Shown here piece by piece: positions 36,541 to 48,477 of a stretch of DNA of 64,000 bases (positions within the stretch are counted from its first letter, which is position 1; every line of letters begins with the position of its first letter). Below the pieces are notes generated by a model. It made no database searches. It was not told where the DNA came from and worked only from the letters and a program-made list of their open reading frames with translations. Source of the DNA: Blattabacterium sp. (Blatta orientalis) str. Tarazona (GTDB lineage: Bacteria > Bacteroidota > Bacteroidia > Flavobacteriales > Blattabacteriaceae); the NCBI RefSeq assembly GCF_000334405.1, contig NC_020195.1, positions 1-64,000 of the forward strand, written 5' to 3'. The translations under genes and the position numbers were made by a program.

Positions 36541-36930
36541 TTATTTTATATTTTTTCTAAAAAAAATAATTTTCTTTATATATATAACATCTAAATTTTC
36601 TTCTATAACAAAGATTATTTTCCTATTTTTATCTTTTATCTCAATATGAGAAATCAGAGGATATAGTTTTGTTTTTAACAATCTTTTTTTAAAATGATTT
36701 TTCCTTTCTTTAAAAGCTCTGATTTGATGAAAATAGGGTTCATGTTATTTTTTTTTACAATTCCTAATTGTATCTTCATTTATTTCAAATATTATTTTCT
36801 TCCTTTTTATATTATTATCTAATATTTTTTGATGATAAGAATAAGAGACAGGAGGTGAGCAGTATAATAAAATCATCAAACCAATAATAAAACCTGTTAA
36901 GAAACAAATAAAACGCCTAAAAAAATTCAT
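36541..36930 (-). pseudogene. DUF4258-like small membrane protein, two compensating frameshifts
   Basis: The first frame gives MNFFRRFICFLTGFIIGLMI..., an N-terminal membrane helix seen in flavobacterial DUF4258-type proteins, and stops at 36745 after KKK. Removing one A from the nine-A run (36748-36756 on the plus strand, T9) continues as NNMNPIFIKSELLKKGKIIL. Adding one A at the seven-A run (36684-36690) then restores the original frame as RLLKTKLYPLISHIEIKDKN and runs to a TAA at 36541-36543, right before rpmH. The total of 390 bases (129 codons) and the order of blocks fit the family (about 125-130 residues). Read without shifts, only a 61-residue peptide is made. The family identity is by pattern only. 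Confidence 0.65.
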
Positions 36931-36975
36931 GAAAAGAACACTTGTAACTCCCTAAATTACATAAAGTTTTTTATT

Positions 36976-36998
36976 TTTCTTTACTTTCATTAAAGAAA
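36976..36998. promoter_or_regulatory. Perfect 8-bp inverted repeat in the lpxC-fabZ upstream region
   Basis: TTTCTTTA and TAAAGAAA flank a 7-base loop in the 166-base divergent gap between the DUF4258-like gene and lpxC-fabZ. It could be an operator-like site or part of a leader hairpin. I see no strong promoter match nearby. Such AT-rich repeats can arise by chance. Confidence 0.3.
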
Positions 36999-37096
36999 GA
37001 ATTCATATTGAATATATTTACAAACATGAAAAATAAAATTTTTTTTTTATAAAAATGAAGTAAATAATTTTTTTAGAAAGATAGAATCATCAAGTT

Positions 37097-38365
37097 ATGA
37101 TTGATAAGCAAAAAACTATTGCAAAAAAAATCTCCTTACAAGGAGTAGGATTATATACGGAAAAAAACGTAACCATAACTTTTAAACCAGCTCCTGAAAA
37201 CTCAGGATTTCTTTTTGTAAGAACTGATATAGAAGAAAAACCTAGTATAAAAGCACATCTTTCATTGTTGTTCAATGAAACTACGGATCGTGGGATTATT
37301 TTAGAAAAAAATGGATTGAAAATTTGTACTAGTGAACATGTGTTGGCTGCTCTTATGGGAATGGATTTAGATAATGTGATTATAGAATTGGATAACATGG
37401 AATTTCCTATAATGGATGGCTCTTCAAAATATTTTGTCGAGGCTATTGAAAAAGCAGGATTGATAGAACAAAATGCAGAAAGAGGATATTACTCGATCAA
37501 AGAAATTATATCTCACGCGGATTCAAAAACAGGAGGAGAGATTATTGCCACCCCCTCTAAAAAATTAGAAATAGTATCCCTGGTTGATTTTGATTCTAAA
37601 TTTATAAATATGCAAAATGCTGTACTAAAATATCCAGATCAATTTAAAAAAATAGCGAATTCAAGGACTTTCTGTTTTCTTTATGAAAAAGAAAATTTAA
37701 AAAAAAACGGAAATATCTCCCGTTCTTCCTCTTCTTCTAACGAAATAGCAAAACATAATCTTTTGGAGATTATGGGATACTTAACTTTAATAGGAGTTAA
37801 ATTAAAAGGAAAAATAATTGCTTACAACACAGATTCACATATAAATACACAGTTTGCAAGGAAATTAATTCAAAATATCCAAACACAAAAAGATATTCCA
37901 AAATTTGATTTAACAAAAAAGCCTATTTTGGATATTAGAAATATTATGAAAATTTTGCCTCATAAACCTCCATTTCTCTTAGTAGATAAAATTATGGAAT
38001 TAACCGAAGATTGTGTAATAGGGGTTAAGAATGTAACGATGAATGAATCTTTTTTTATGGGCCATTTTCCTAAAGAGCCAATCATGCCTGGAGTATTGCA
38101 AATAGAATCTATTGCACAAGTAGGTGGAATTCTTGTATTAAACCAAGTAAAAAATCCAGAATATTATTCTACATATTTTTTAAAAATAGATAAAGTAAAA
38201 TTTAAAAAAAAAGTAATTCCTGGAGACTTGTTAGTTTTTCAAGTAGATTTGTTAGAACCAATAAGAAGGGGGATAGTCCATATGCAAGGAAAGGGATATG
38301 TCAATAATCAACTTGTAGTTGAAGCAGAAGTTATGGCAAAAATAGTAAAAATTCAGGAATCCTAA
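37097..38365 (+). CDS. lpxC-fabZ: Fused UDP-3-O-acyl-N-acetylglucosamine deacetylase / 3-hydroxyacyl-ACP dehydratase (LpxC-FabZ)
   Basis: The N-terminal LpxC domain (about 1-275) performs the committed step of lipid A synthesis. Zinc-site elements are SEHVLAAL, the LIGVKLKGKI block and the DSHINTQFAR region. The C-terminal FabZ domain (about 280-422) dehydrates 3-hydroxyacyl-ACP and contains ILPHKPPFLLVDKI and the active-site GHFPKEPIMPGVLQIES. This fusion is characteristic of Bacteroidota. In free-living relatives lpxD precedes and lpxA follows. Neither is here: efp comes 22 bases after the stop. Confidence 0.95.
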   Translation: MIDKQKTIAKKISLQGVGLYTEKNVTITFKPAPENSGFLFVRTDIEEKPSIKAHLSLLFNETTDRGIILEKNGLKICTSEHVLAALMGMDLDNVIIELDNMEFPIMDGSSKYFVEAIEKAGLIEQNAERGYYSIKEIISHADSKTGGEIIATPSKKLEIVSLVDFDSKFINMQNAVLKYPDQFKKIANSRTFCFLYEKENLKKNGNISRSSSSSNEIAKHNLLEIMGYLTLIGVKLKGKIIAYNTDSHINTQFARKLIQNIQTQKDIPKFDLTKKPILDIRNIMKILPHKPPFLLVDKIMELTEDCVIGVKNVTMNESFFMGHFPKEPIMPGVLQIESIAQVGGILVLNQVKNPEYYSTYFLKIDKVKFKKKVIPGDLLVFQVDLLEPIRRGIVHMQGKGYVNNQLVVEAEVMAKIVKIQES

Positions 38366-38387
38366 AACTAAAAAAAACTAAGATAAA

Positions 38388-38960
38388 ATGCATACGAATA
38401 TTAGAAAGGGATTACATATACAACATAATAAGGAAGTCTATAAAATAATTGATTTTCTTCACGTTAAACCTGGAAAGGGATATGCTTTTGTAAGAACTAA
38501 GTTGAAGAATCTGATTACAGGTCATATTTTGGAAAATAATTTTTCAGCAAAACATAGAGTAAAAGAAGCAAAAATAGTATCTGATTTATACCAATATTTG
38601 TATAGAGATGGAGAGATTTTTTATTTTATGAATACAATCAACTACAATCAAATCCAAATTGATAAAAAACTGATAAAAAATCATACTGATTTTTTAAAAG
38701 AAGGAATAAGATTAACTATTTTTTTTCATGTAAAAAGTGATAATAATCAAATAGCTTTATTTTTAAAAATGCCTCCTACTGTTATTTTAAAAGTAAAATA
38801 TACGGAAAAAGTGAGAAAAATAGATACCATTAATACTTCCAGTAAAATTTCTATTTTAGAAACAGGAGCCAAGTTATTGGTTCCTTTATTCATAAATACT
38901 GGAGAATTTATTAAGATAAATACGGATAGAAAATCTTATATAGAAAGAATTAGAAAATAA
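38388..38960 (+). CDS. efp: Elongation factor P
   Basis: EF-P relieves ribosome stalling at proline runs. The 190-residue protein has the KOW-like domain with the modified-loop lysine at K30 in KPGKGYAFVRTKLKN. Two OB domains follow, the first containing YQYLYRDGEIFYFMN and the last ending LETGAKLLVPLFINTGEFIKI. The lysine is present, so modification by an EpmA-like enzyme is possible, though none is in the window. It lies between lpxC-fabZ and sucD, a Bacteroidota order minus lpxA. Confidence 0.93.
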   Translation: MHTNIRKGLHIQHNKEVYKIIDFLHVKPGKGYAFVRTKLKNLITGHILENNFSAKHRVKEAKIVSDLYQYLYRDGEIFYFMNTINYNQIQIDKKLIKNHTDFLKEGIRLTIFFHVKSDNNQIALFLKMPPTVILKVKYTEKVRKIDTINTSSKISILETGAKLLVPLFINTGEFIKINTDRKSYIERIRK

Positions 38961-39004
38961 TTGTGTAATTAATATCAATTTTATTTATTTAGAAAAAGAT
39001 TATT

Positions 39005-39895
39005 ATGAGTATTTTGATAGATAAACACATTCGTGTTATTGTACAAGGGTTAACGGGGAAAGAAGGTCTATTTCATACTGAGCAAATGATTAATTATGGG
39101 ACCTGTATAGTCGGAGGAGTGACTCCAGGAAAAGGAGGAAGGAAATATTTAGGGATTCCTATTTTTAATACTATGTATGAAGCTGTCTCCTATACAGGAG
39201 GAGATGTCAGTGTGATTTTTGTTCCTTCTTTTTTCGCATCAGATGCTATTCTAGAATCGATTAGCATGAATATGAGAGTCATTGTGTGCATCACTGAAGG
39301 GATTCCAGTTTCGGATATGATTCAAATCAAAAATTTTTTAAAAGGAAAAAAATCACGCTTGATTGGACCGAATTGTCCTGGAATTATTTCTCCAGAAGAG
39401 TCTAAAGTGGGGATTATGCCAAATTTGGTTTTCAATAAAAAAGGAAAAATCGGTATAGTTTCTAGATCTGGAACGCTTACTTATGAAGCAGCAGATCAAA
39501 TAGTACAATACGGATATGGAATTTCTACGGCTATTGGAATAGGAGGAGATTCTATTATTGGAATGACTATTACGGATATTTTGGATTTATTCTTGAAAGA
39601 TACAGAAACAAAATGTATTGTAATGATTGGAGAAATAGGAGGAAAATTAGAAATTGATGCAGCTGACTGGTGGATTAAAAATTCAGAAAATAAAAAACCC
39701 ATAATAGGTTTTATTGCAGGTCAAACAGCTCCTAAAGGTCGGACAATGGGACATGCTGGGGCAGTTATAGGAAACAAATTAGAAACAGCACAAGTCAAAA
39801 TGGATATTTTGAAAAATAACGGAATCCATGTAGTTATGTCTCCAGCAGATATAGGAATGAAAGTCCACGAAGTCCTCCAAAAGAAGGATCAATGA
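39005..39895 (+). CDS. sucD: Succinyl-CoA synthetase alpha subunit
   Basis: It binds CoA and carries the catalytic histidine of succinyl-CoA ligase, which interconverts succinyl-CoA and succinate with NTP formation. Features are RVIVQGLTGKEGLFHTEQMI at the N-terminus, CoA-binding GGVTPGKGG, the GPNCPGIISPEE segment, and the phospho-histidine loop GRTMGHAGAVIG (about 245-252). The 296 residues are complete. The beta subunit (sucC) is not in the window. Its stop overlaps the pth start. Confidence 0.95.
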   Translation: MSILIDKHIRVIVQGLTGKEGLFHTEQMINYGTCIVGGVTPGKGGRKYLGIPIFNTMYEAVSYTGGDVSVIFVPSFFASDAILESISMNMRVIVCITEGIPVSDMIQIKNFLKGKKSRLIGPNCPGIISPEESKVGIMPNLVFNKKGKIGIVSRSGTLTYEAADQIVQYGYGISTAIGIGGDSIIGMTITDILDLFLKDTETKCIVMIGEIGGKLEIDAADWWIKNSENKKPIIGFIAGQTAPKGRTMGHAGAVIGNKLETAQVKMDILKNNGIHVVMSPADIGMKVHEVLQKKDQ

Positions 39896-40488
39896 TTTTT
39901 TTCAAAAAAATGAAAAAATTTTTAATAACTGGATTAGGAAATCCAGGATTTCTATATCAAAAAACAAGACATAATTTAGGTTTTTTGATTTTAGATAAAA
40001 TTTCTGAAAAATATTTTCTATCTTTTTCGATAAAGAAATTAGGTTTTATTTCAAAATTGGTTTATAAAGAAAAATTACTTTTTTTCTTAAAACCATCTAC
40101 TTATGTCAATGAAAGTGGAAAATCTGTAAAGTATTGGATGAATAAAAAAAAGATAGACTTGGAAAATATTCTTGTAATCTCTGACGATATTTATCTTAAT
40201 TTTGGAAATATTCGTTTGAGAGGAAAAGGAGGAGATGGAGGACATAATGGATTAAAAAGTATTGAAAAAGAATTAGGAACATCTCATTATGCGCGTATGC
40301 GTTTTGGGATTAAAAATCATTTTTATCAGGATAGTAAAATAGATTATGTATTAGGGAATTGGAAGGAGGACGACTTAAAAAGTCTATTTAATAGATTGGA
40401 AATAAGCGTAGAAATAATATTTTCATTTGTTTTAAATGGGTTACAAAAAACGATGGATTTATTCAACAATAGAAATTTTAAAATTTAA
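39892..40488 (+). CDS. pth: Peptidyl-tRNA hydrolase
   Basis: Pth cleaves peptidyl-tRNA to recycle tRNAs. The motif GLGNPGFLYQKTRHNLGF has the catalytic histidine; FLKPSTYVNESGKSV and GGDGGHNGLKSIEKELGT are the other family blocks. The start overlaps the sucD stop (ATGA at 39892); the ATG at 39910, giving MKKFLITGLGNPG, is closer to the family start and is the likelier one. The stop codon is directly followed by tRNA-Arg(CCG), with no spacer. Confidence 0.93.
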   Translation: MIFFKKMKKFLITGLGNPGFLYQKTRHNLGFLILDKISEKYFLSFSIKKLGFISKLVYKEKLLFFLKPSTYVNESGKSVKYWMNKKKIDLENILVISDDIYLNFGNIRLRGKGGDGGHNGLKSIEKELGTSHYARMRFGIKNHFYQDSKIDYVLGNWKEDDLKSLFNRLEISVEIIFSFVLNGLQKTMDLFNNRNFKI

Positions 40489-40561
40489 GACCTTGTAGTT
40501 TAATCGGATAGAATATAGGATTCCGGTTCCTATGGAATGGGTTCGAATCCCTTCAAGGTCT
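40489..40561 (+). tRNA. tRNA-Arg (anticodon CCG)
   Basis: The acceptor stem GACCTTG pairs perfectly with CAAGGTC. The D-stem is GTTT/GAAT, the anticodon stem TAGGA/TCCTA with loop TTCCGGT (anticodon CCG, reads CGG), and the T-arm ATGGG-TTCGAAT-CCCTT, again with a T-T mismatch at the second pair. No CCA is encoded. It begins immediately after the pth stop and ends 23 bases before the lepA start. Confidence 0.92.
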
Positions 40562-40584
40562 TTCATCATAAAAATCGAAAAACG

Positions 40585-43847
<3,263 letters not shown>

Positions 43848-43919
43848 ATCTAATAACTTTTTAAATAAAAATCTAAAGTTTATAATCAAAATAAGTAAAA
43901 TCCAAAGTAAGCATTCTTT

Positions 43920-44867
43920 ATGTTAAAGAAAAATAAAATAATGGATTGTGTAATTCTTGGATCTGGTCCAGCCGGATATACTGCGGCTATATATGCGGCA
44001 AGAGCAGACCTTAACCCTATCCTATTTGTCGGAATGCAACCGGGAGGACAATTAACATCTACAACAAAGGTTGATAATTATCCAGGGTTTCCTGCAGGAA
44101 TTAGTGGAAATGAATTTATGGAAAATTGTAAAAAACAAGCAGAACGTTTTAATACTATTATTATTCATAAAACCATTACGAAAGTAGATTTTTCTGATAA
44201 AAAAGGCGGAATACATCGTGTTTATATGATGAAAAATGAAGAAAATATAGAAAGTAAAGGGATTATCATAGCTACAGGTTCTAGTCCTAAATTTTTAGGA
44301 ATGGATAAAGAAAAAAAATTTTTGGGATTTGGAGTTTCTTTTTGTGCTACTTGTGATGGTTTTTTTCATAAAGGAAAAGATGTAGCTGTTATAGGAGGAG
44401 GAGATACCGCTTTAGAAGAAGCTAGTTATTTGTCAAAAATTTGCAGAAATGTATATTTGGTAGTTAGAAAAAATTATTTCAGAGCTTCTAAAGCTTTACA
44501 ATATCGAATCTCAAAAATAAATAATGTGAATATATTTTTTTGTTCTCAGATTACAAAAATTATGGGGAATGATTTTTTAGAAGGAATTCAGATATTTAAC
44601 ACTAAAAATAAAATTAGTAGAACTATTTTAATAAGCGGGTTGTTTATTGCTATAGGTCATTCTCCTAATACAAAATTGTTTAAAAATCAATTAAACTTAG
44701 ATGAAAGAGGATATATCATTGTAGAAAAAGGAAGTACTAGTACTAATAAACCAGGAGTATTTGCTGCAGGAGATGTCCAAGATCCTACCTATCGACAAGC
44801 TGTCACTTCTGCTGGAACAGGATGTATGGCGGCTTTAGATTTGGAAAAATATTTATGTTTGTGTTGA
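43920..44867 (+). CDS. trxB: Thioredoxin reductase
   Basis: A flavoenzyme that reduces thioredoxin with NADPH. The FAD motif GSGPAGYTAAIYAARA is at the start, the redox pair C142/C145 is in CATCDGFF, and the NADPH motif VAVIGGGDTALEEA follows. The FAD C-terminal motif is PGVFAAGDVQDPTYRQAV. At 315 residues it is complete. The start may be ATG at 43920, or the ATG at 43941 (MDCVILGSGPAG). It is divergent from the HsdR_N-like gene and 27 bases before glyS. Confidence 0.93.
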   Translation: MLKKNKIMDCVILGSGPAGYTAAIYAARADLNPILFVGMQPGGQLTSTTKVDNYPGFPAGISGNEFMENCKKQAERFNTIIIHKTITKVDFSDKKGGIHRVYMMKNEENIESKGIIIATGSSPKFLGMDKEKKFLGFGVSFCATCDGFFHKGKDVAVIGGGDTALEEASYLSKICRNVYLVVRKNYFRASKALQYRISKINNVNIFFCSQITKIMGNDFLEGIQIFNTKNKISRTILISGLFIAIGHSPNTKLFKNQLNLDERGYIIVEKGSTSTNKPGVFAAGDVQDPTYRQAVTSAGTGCMAALDLEKYLCLC

Positions 44868-44894
44868 TTTTTATTGAATTTTCATTTCATTAAG

Positions 44895-46358
44895 ATGAAT
44901 CAAAACGATCATTTTTTCCATTTTTTGGCATCTCATGCTAAAAATTACGGTTTTGTTTTTCCTTCCAGTGAAATTTATGGAGGATTGAATGCCGTATATG
45001 ATTATGGACCATATGGAATTGAATTGAAAAATAATATCAAAAAATATTGGTGGAAATCAATGACTCAACTTCATGAAAATATAGTAGGATTGGATTCGTC
45101 TATACTTATGCATTCTGATATTTGGAAAGCATCTGGACATATTGAGAAATTTAATGAATTGTTAATGGATAACAAAGATTCTAAGAAAAGATATAGTCCT
45201 GAGGTGTTAATTAGAGAGCACATAAATTTTATGCAAAAAGCACCAAAAACTTTTAAATTCACAAAGAATCTAAAAGATGAAATATTATCTCGTTTAGATA
45301 AATCTATAAAAAAAAAGGATTTATTAGATATTCGTGTTTTAATTGACGAATTAAATATTTCTGATCCTATATCTGGTTCGAATAATTGGACAAATATTCG
45401 TTCATTTAATATGATGTTTAAGATTAAAGAAGAAAAAGGAGATTTATTTCTTCGTCCAGAAACAGCTCAAGGGATATTTTCTAATTTTTTTTCTGTAAAA
45501 AAATCTAGTAGAAAAAAAATTCCATTTGGAATTGCTCAAATAGGAAAATCATTTAGAAATGAAATTATGGCAAGACAATTTCTTTTCAGAATGCGTGAAT
45601 TTGAACAAATGGAAATGCAGTTTTTTATTCTTCCGGAAGAAGAAATGAAATGGTATGAATATTGGAAGAAAATTAGATTAAAATGGCATTTAGAATTAAA
45701 TTTGGGAGATAAAAAATATCAGTTACGGAATCATGATCATCTAGCTCATTATGCTAGTGCAGGAGCGGATATAGAATTTCATTTTCCTTTTGGATTTAAA
45801 GAGATTGAAGGAATCCATTCTCGTAGAGATTTCGACTTGAAAAGACATGAGTTTTTTTCTGGAAAAAAACTAAGAGTTTTTGGAGATAATCTAGAAAACT
45901 ATATTCCTTATGTAATAGAAACTTCACTAGGTTTAGACCGTTTTTTTCTTGCTATATATTCTTCTTCTCTTAAGAAAGAAAAATTGGATAATGGAAAGGA
46001 ACGAGTCGTCCTGAAACTCCCACCCTGTTTATCACCTGTAAAAGCAGCTATATTTCCGTTAGTTTTAAAAGACGGATTACCAGAAATTGCAAAGAAAATA
46101 TTTCATAATCTGAAAATAGATTATAGATTAGTCTATGATCAAAAAGAATCTATTGGTAAACTATATCGTAGACAAGACGCTATTGGAACTCCTATTTGTT
46201 TCACCATAGATTATGATACCATAGATAACGATACAGTAACCATGAGATATAGAGATTCTATGTTACAAAAAAGAGTTCCTATAAAAGAGATTTCAAATAT
46301 TATAGAAAAAGAAACCGGAATGAGAAAAATTTTAAGAAATTTATCTCAGTTTATCTAG
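44895..46358 (+). CDS. glyS: Glycyl-tRNA synthetase (single-chain, class II)
   Basis: It charges tRNA-Gly as an alpha2 enzyme (the eukaryote/Bacteroidota form, not alpha2beta2 GlyQS). Start chosen at 44895 (MNQNDHFFHFLASHAKNYGF); the TTG at 44874 adds six unlikely residues. Motifs are GGLNAVYDYGPYGIELKNNI, RPETAQGIFSNFF and IAQIGKSFRNEI (motif 2), LGLDRFFLAIYSSS (motif 3) and a C-terminal anticodon-binding part. At 487 residues the length is usual. It converges with pheT. Confidence 0.94.
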   Translation: MNQNDHFFHFLASHAKNYGFVFPSSEIYGGLNAVYDYGPYGIELKNNIKKYWWKSMTQLHENIVGLDSSILMHSDIWKASGHIEKFNELLMDNKDSKKRYSPEVLIREHINFMQKAPKTFKFTKNLKDEILSRLDKSIKKKDLLDIRVLIDELNISDPISGSNNWTNIRSFNMMFKIKEEKGDLFLRPETAQGIFSNFFSVKKSSRKKIPFGIAQIGKSFRNEIMARQFLFRMREFEQMEMQFFILPEEEMKWYEYWKKIRLKWHLELNLGDKKYQLRNHDHLAHYASAGADIEFHFPFGFKEIEGIHSRRDFDLKRHEFFSGKKLRVFGDNLENYIPYVIETSLGLDRFFLAIYSSSLKKEKLDNGKERVVLKLPPCLSPVKAAIFPLVLKDGLPEIAKKIFHNLKIDYRLVYDQKESIGKLYRRQDAIGTPICFTIDYDTIDNDTVTMRYRDSMLQKRVPIKEISNIIEKETGMRKILRNLSQFI

Positions 46359-46367
46359 AATTTCTTT

Positions 46368-48455
46368 TTATTGAGATATTCCTCTAATTTTTGCTCCTAA
46401 CTTGTTTTTTAGAAATTTATCTATTTTTTTCATGACTTCATCTATCATCAAATCGGTTAACGTTCCTTCTTGACTTTCAAAAAAGAAACTTATTGTACAG
46501 GTATTTTTTTTCTTTTGGTAAATCTTTTCCTTCATATAAATCATATATCTTAATTTTTTTGATCTAATTTTTTTCTTTTTTTTTATTAACTGATAAATTT
46601 TTTCAAAGGAAATGGTTTTATCCACTAAGAATGATAAGTCTCTTTTTGAAGTAGGATATTTAGAAAAGGGGATAAATATTACTTTTTTTTTTTGAATTAT
46701 AGAAATCAAATATTCCCAATCTATTTCCGCATAAAAAACTTCCTGTTTTTTGAATAAATCTTCTTTTAATTTTCCTAATTCTACTAGATTTTTATTTTTA
46801 TATTTGATGAATATACTTTCTCTTAAAAAAGGATGAGTAGAGTTTATTTGAGTATAATGTAAAATACCAATTCTCTGAAAAATTTGTTCTATAATTCCTT
46901 TCAAATCAAAAAACAAAGAACTTAAAGAACTTTTTGATTCCATGATTTTTTTTTTGTTTTGATCTTTTTCCGATAAAGCAATGCTTAAACAGGTTTTTTC
47001 TAAAAATTGATTATTACTTTTATAATAAATTTTCCCTATTTCAAAGAATTTAATTTTTTGATTCCCTCTATTATAATTATGTTTTATGCTATCTATCATT
47101 CCAAATAATAAACTGGAACGCATGGAATTATAGGATTTATTTACAGGATTTAAAATCCTTATTTCTTCTCTTTTTAAAAAAGAATTCAATAATAAAGAAT
47201 CTTTGTTTTTATTTATGATGGGAGGATTTATAATTTCTTGAAACCCATAATTCACTAATTGATTGAAAATAGTTTTTTGGATTTTTTCTTTTGTTTTATA
47301 AAAAAAATTTGGAAGTGGAGAAATTTGTATTTTCTTAGAAATTTTTATTTGGGTTAATCCATAAATACGCAATATTTCTTCTATTAAATCTACTTCTCGT
47401 TGTACATCTATTCTATAAGGAGGGACAAGAACTAGTAGAGATTTTTTATTTTCATCAAGAATAACTATTTCAAGTAGTAATAAAATTTTTTTGATGTTTT
47501 TTTCGGAAATTCTTTTTCCGATAAGATCATGTATTTTTTGATAACGTAGTTTTATTGTCGAAGGATCTATTGGATTAGGATAAATATCCATTATATCAGA
47601 ACTAATGTTACATTTTGTAACTTCTTTTATGAGAAGAGCGGTTCTTTGTAAAGCATATACTGTTAGATTAGGATCTACTCCTCTTTCAAATCGAAATCTA
47701 GCATCCGTTTTTATCATGTGCCTGATTCCAATAGAGCGGATATCTACAGGATTAAAATAGGCGCCCCCTAAGAAAATATTTTTAGTTCTTATATTAACAT
47801 TTAAGTTAGTTTCATTTATAATTCCAGCTATTGATAAAGGTTTTATTTTATCAGAAATGATAAAATCTTTTTCATTTAGGATTCTTTTTCGATTATCTTC
47901 TGAATTGAAATAAATCTTATTTTTTACGTTTTTTATTATAAGAATTTTTCCTTCTATTTTGTCCATATCAAAAACCTGTATAGGTTGCCCTAATTCATTC
48001 ATCACAAAATTTGTGATATCTATTATATTATTTATTGGTTTTATTCCAAGAGATTCTAATTGGTTAGTTAACCAATTCGGAGATGAATTTATTTCTATTT
48101 TAGAAAGAATTAGTCCAGAAAATCTTCTGCATTTATTTTTTTCTTCAATAGAAATTTGAAAACGATATTTATTAATGTCTTTTTGATAATTACTTATTAT
48201 TGGTTTTGACAAATGGGTTTTGTAACCGCGAAATGTTAAAACAGCATATAAGTCACGAGCTATTCCGTAATGACTCATTGCATCAGAACGATTAGGGGTA
48301 ATTTCTACATCCAAAATAGAATCTTCTGTTTCTCCTATTTTTTTTTTTATTACATCTTTTACTGATAAACCTATTTCCGTTAAGATGTCTGATATTTTTT
48401 TTGCGCTAAGATCAATAGAAATATATTTTCTAAGCCAATTATATGAGATTCTCAT
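46368..48455 (-). CDS. pheT: Phenylalanyl-tRNA synthetase beta chain, lacking the N-terminal tRNA-binding domain
   Basis: PheT forms the alpha2beta2 synthetase with PheS. The protein starts normally (MRISYNWLRKYISIDLSAKK...GLSVKDVI). It then passes directly to DSILDVEITPNRSDAMSHYG, which lies beyond the EMAP-II-like OB-fold of ordinary PheT. About 100 residues are missing, giving 695 residues instead of about 800. The B3/B4 editing core, B5 and the C-terminal FDX-ACB domain (SKYPTSKRDLSFLV...) are present. Loss of this domain has been seen in small genomes. pheS is not in the window. Confidence 0.92.
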   Translation of the reverse strand: MRISYNWLRKYISIDLSAKKISDILTEIGLSVKDVIKKKIGETEDSILDVEITPNRSDAMSHYGIARDLYAVLTFRGYKTHLSKPIISNYQKDINKYRFQISIEEKNKCRRFSGLILSKIEINSSPNWLTNQLESLGIKPINNIIDITNFVMNELGQPIQVFDMDKIEGKILIIKNVKNKIYFNSEDNRKRILNEKDFIISDKIKPLSIAGIINETNLNVNIRTKNIFLGGAYFNPVDIRSIGIRHMIKTDARFRFERGVDPNLTVYALQRTALLIKEVTKCNISSDIMDIYPNPIDPSTIKLRYQKIHDLIGKRISEKNIKKILLLLEIVILDENKKSLLVLVPPYRIDVQREVDLIEEILRIYGLTQIKISKKIQISPLPNFFYKTKEKIQKTIFNQLVNYGFQEIINPPIINKNKDSLLLNSFLKREEIRILNPVNKSYNSMRSSLLFGMIDSIKHNYNRGNQKIKFFEIGKIYYKSNNQFLEKTCLSIALSEKDQNKKKIMESKSSLSSLFFDLKGIIEQIFQRIGILHYTQINSTHPFLRESIFIKYKNKNLVELGKLKEDLFKKQEVFYAEIDWEYLISIIQKKKVIFIPFSKYPTSKRDLSFLVDKTISFEKIYQLIKKKKKIRSKKLRYMIYMKEKIYQKKKNTCTISFFFESQEGTLTDLMIDEVMKKIDKFLKNKLGAKIRGISQ

Positions 48456-48477
48456 ACTATTATAGACATAATCAATA

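Noticed and set aside
40537-40584. Upstream extension of lepA
   Set aside because: This stretch is the 3' half of tRNA-Arg(CCG) and its trailer; the family start is at 40585.
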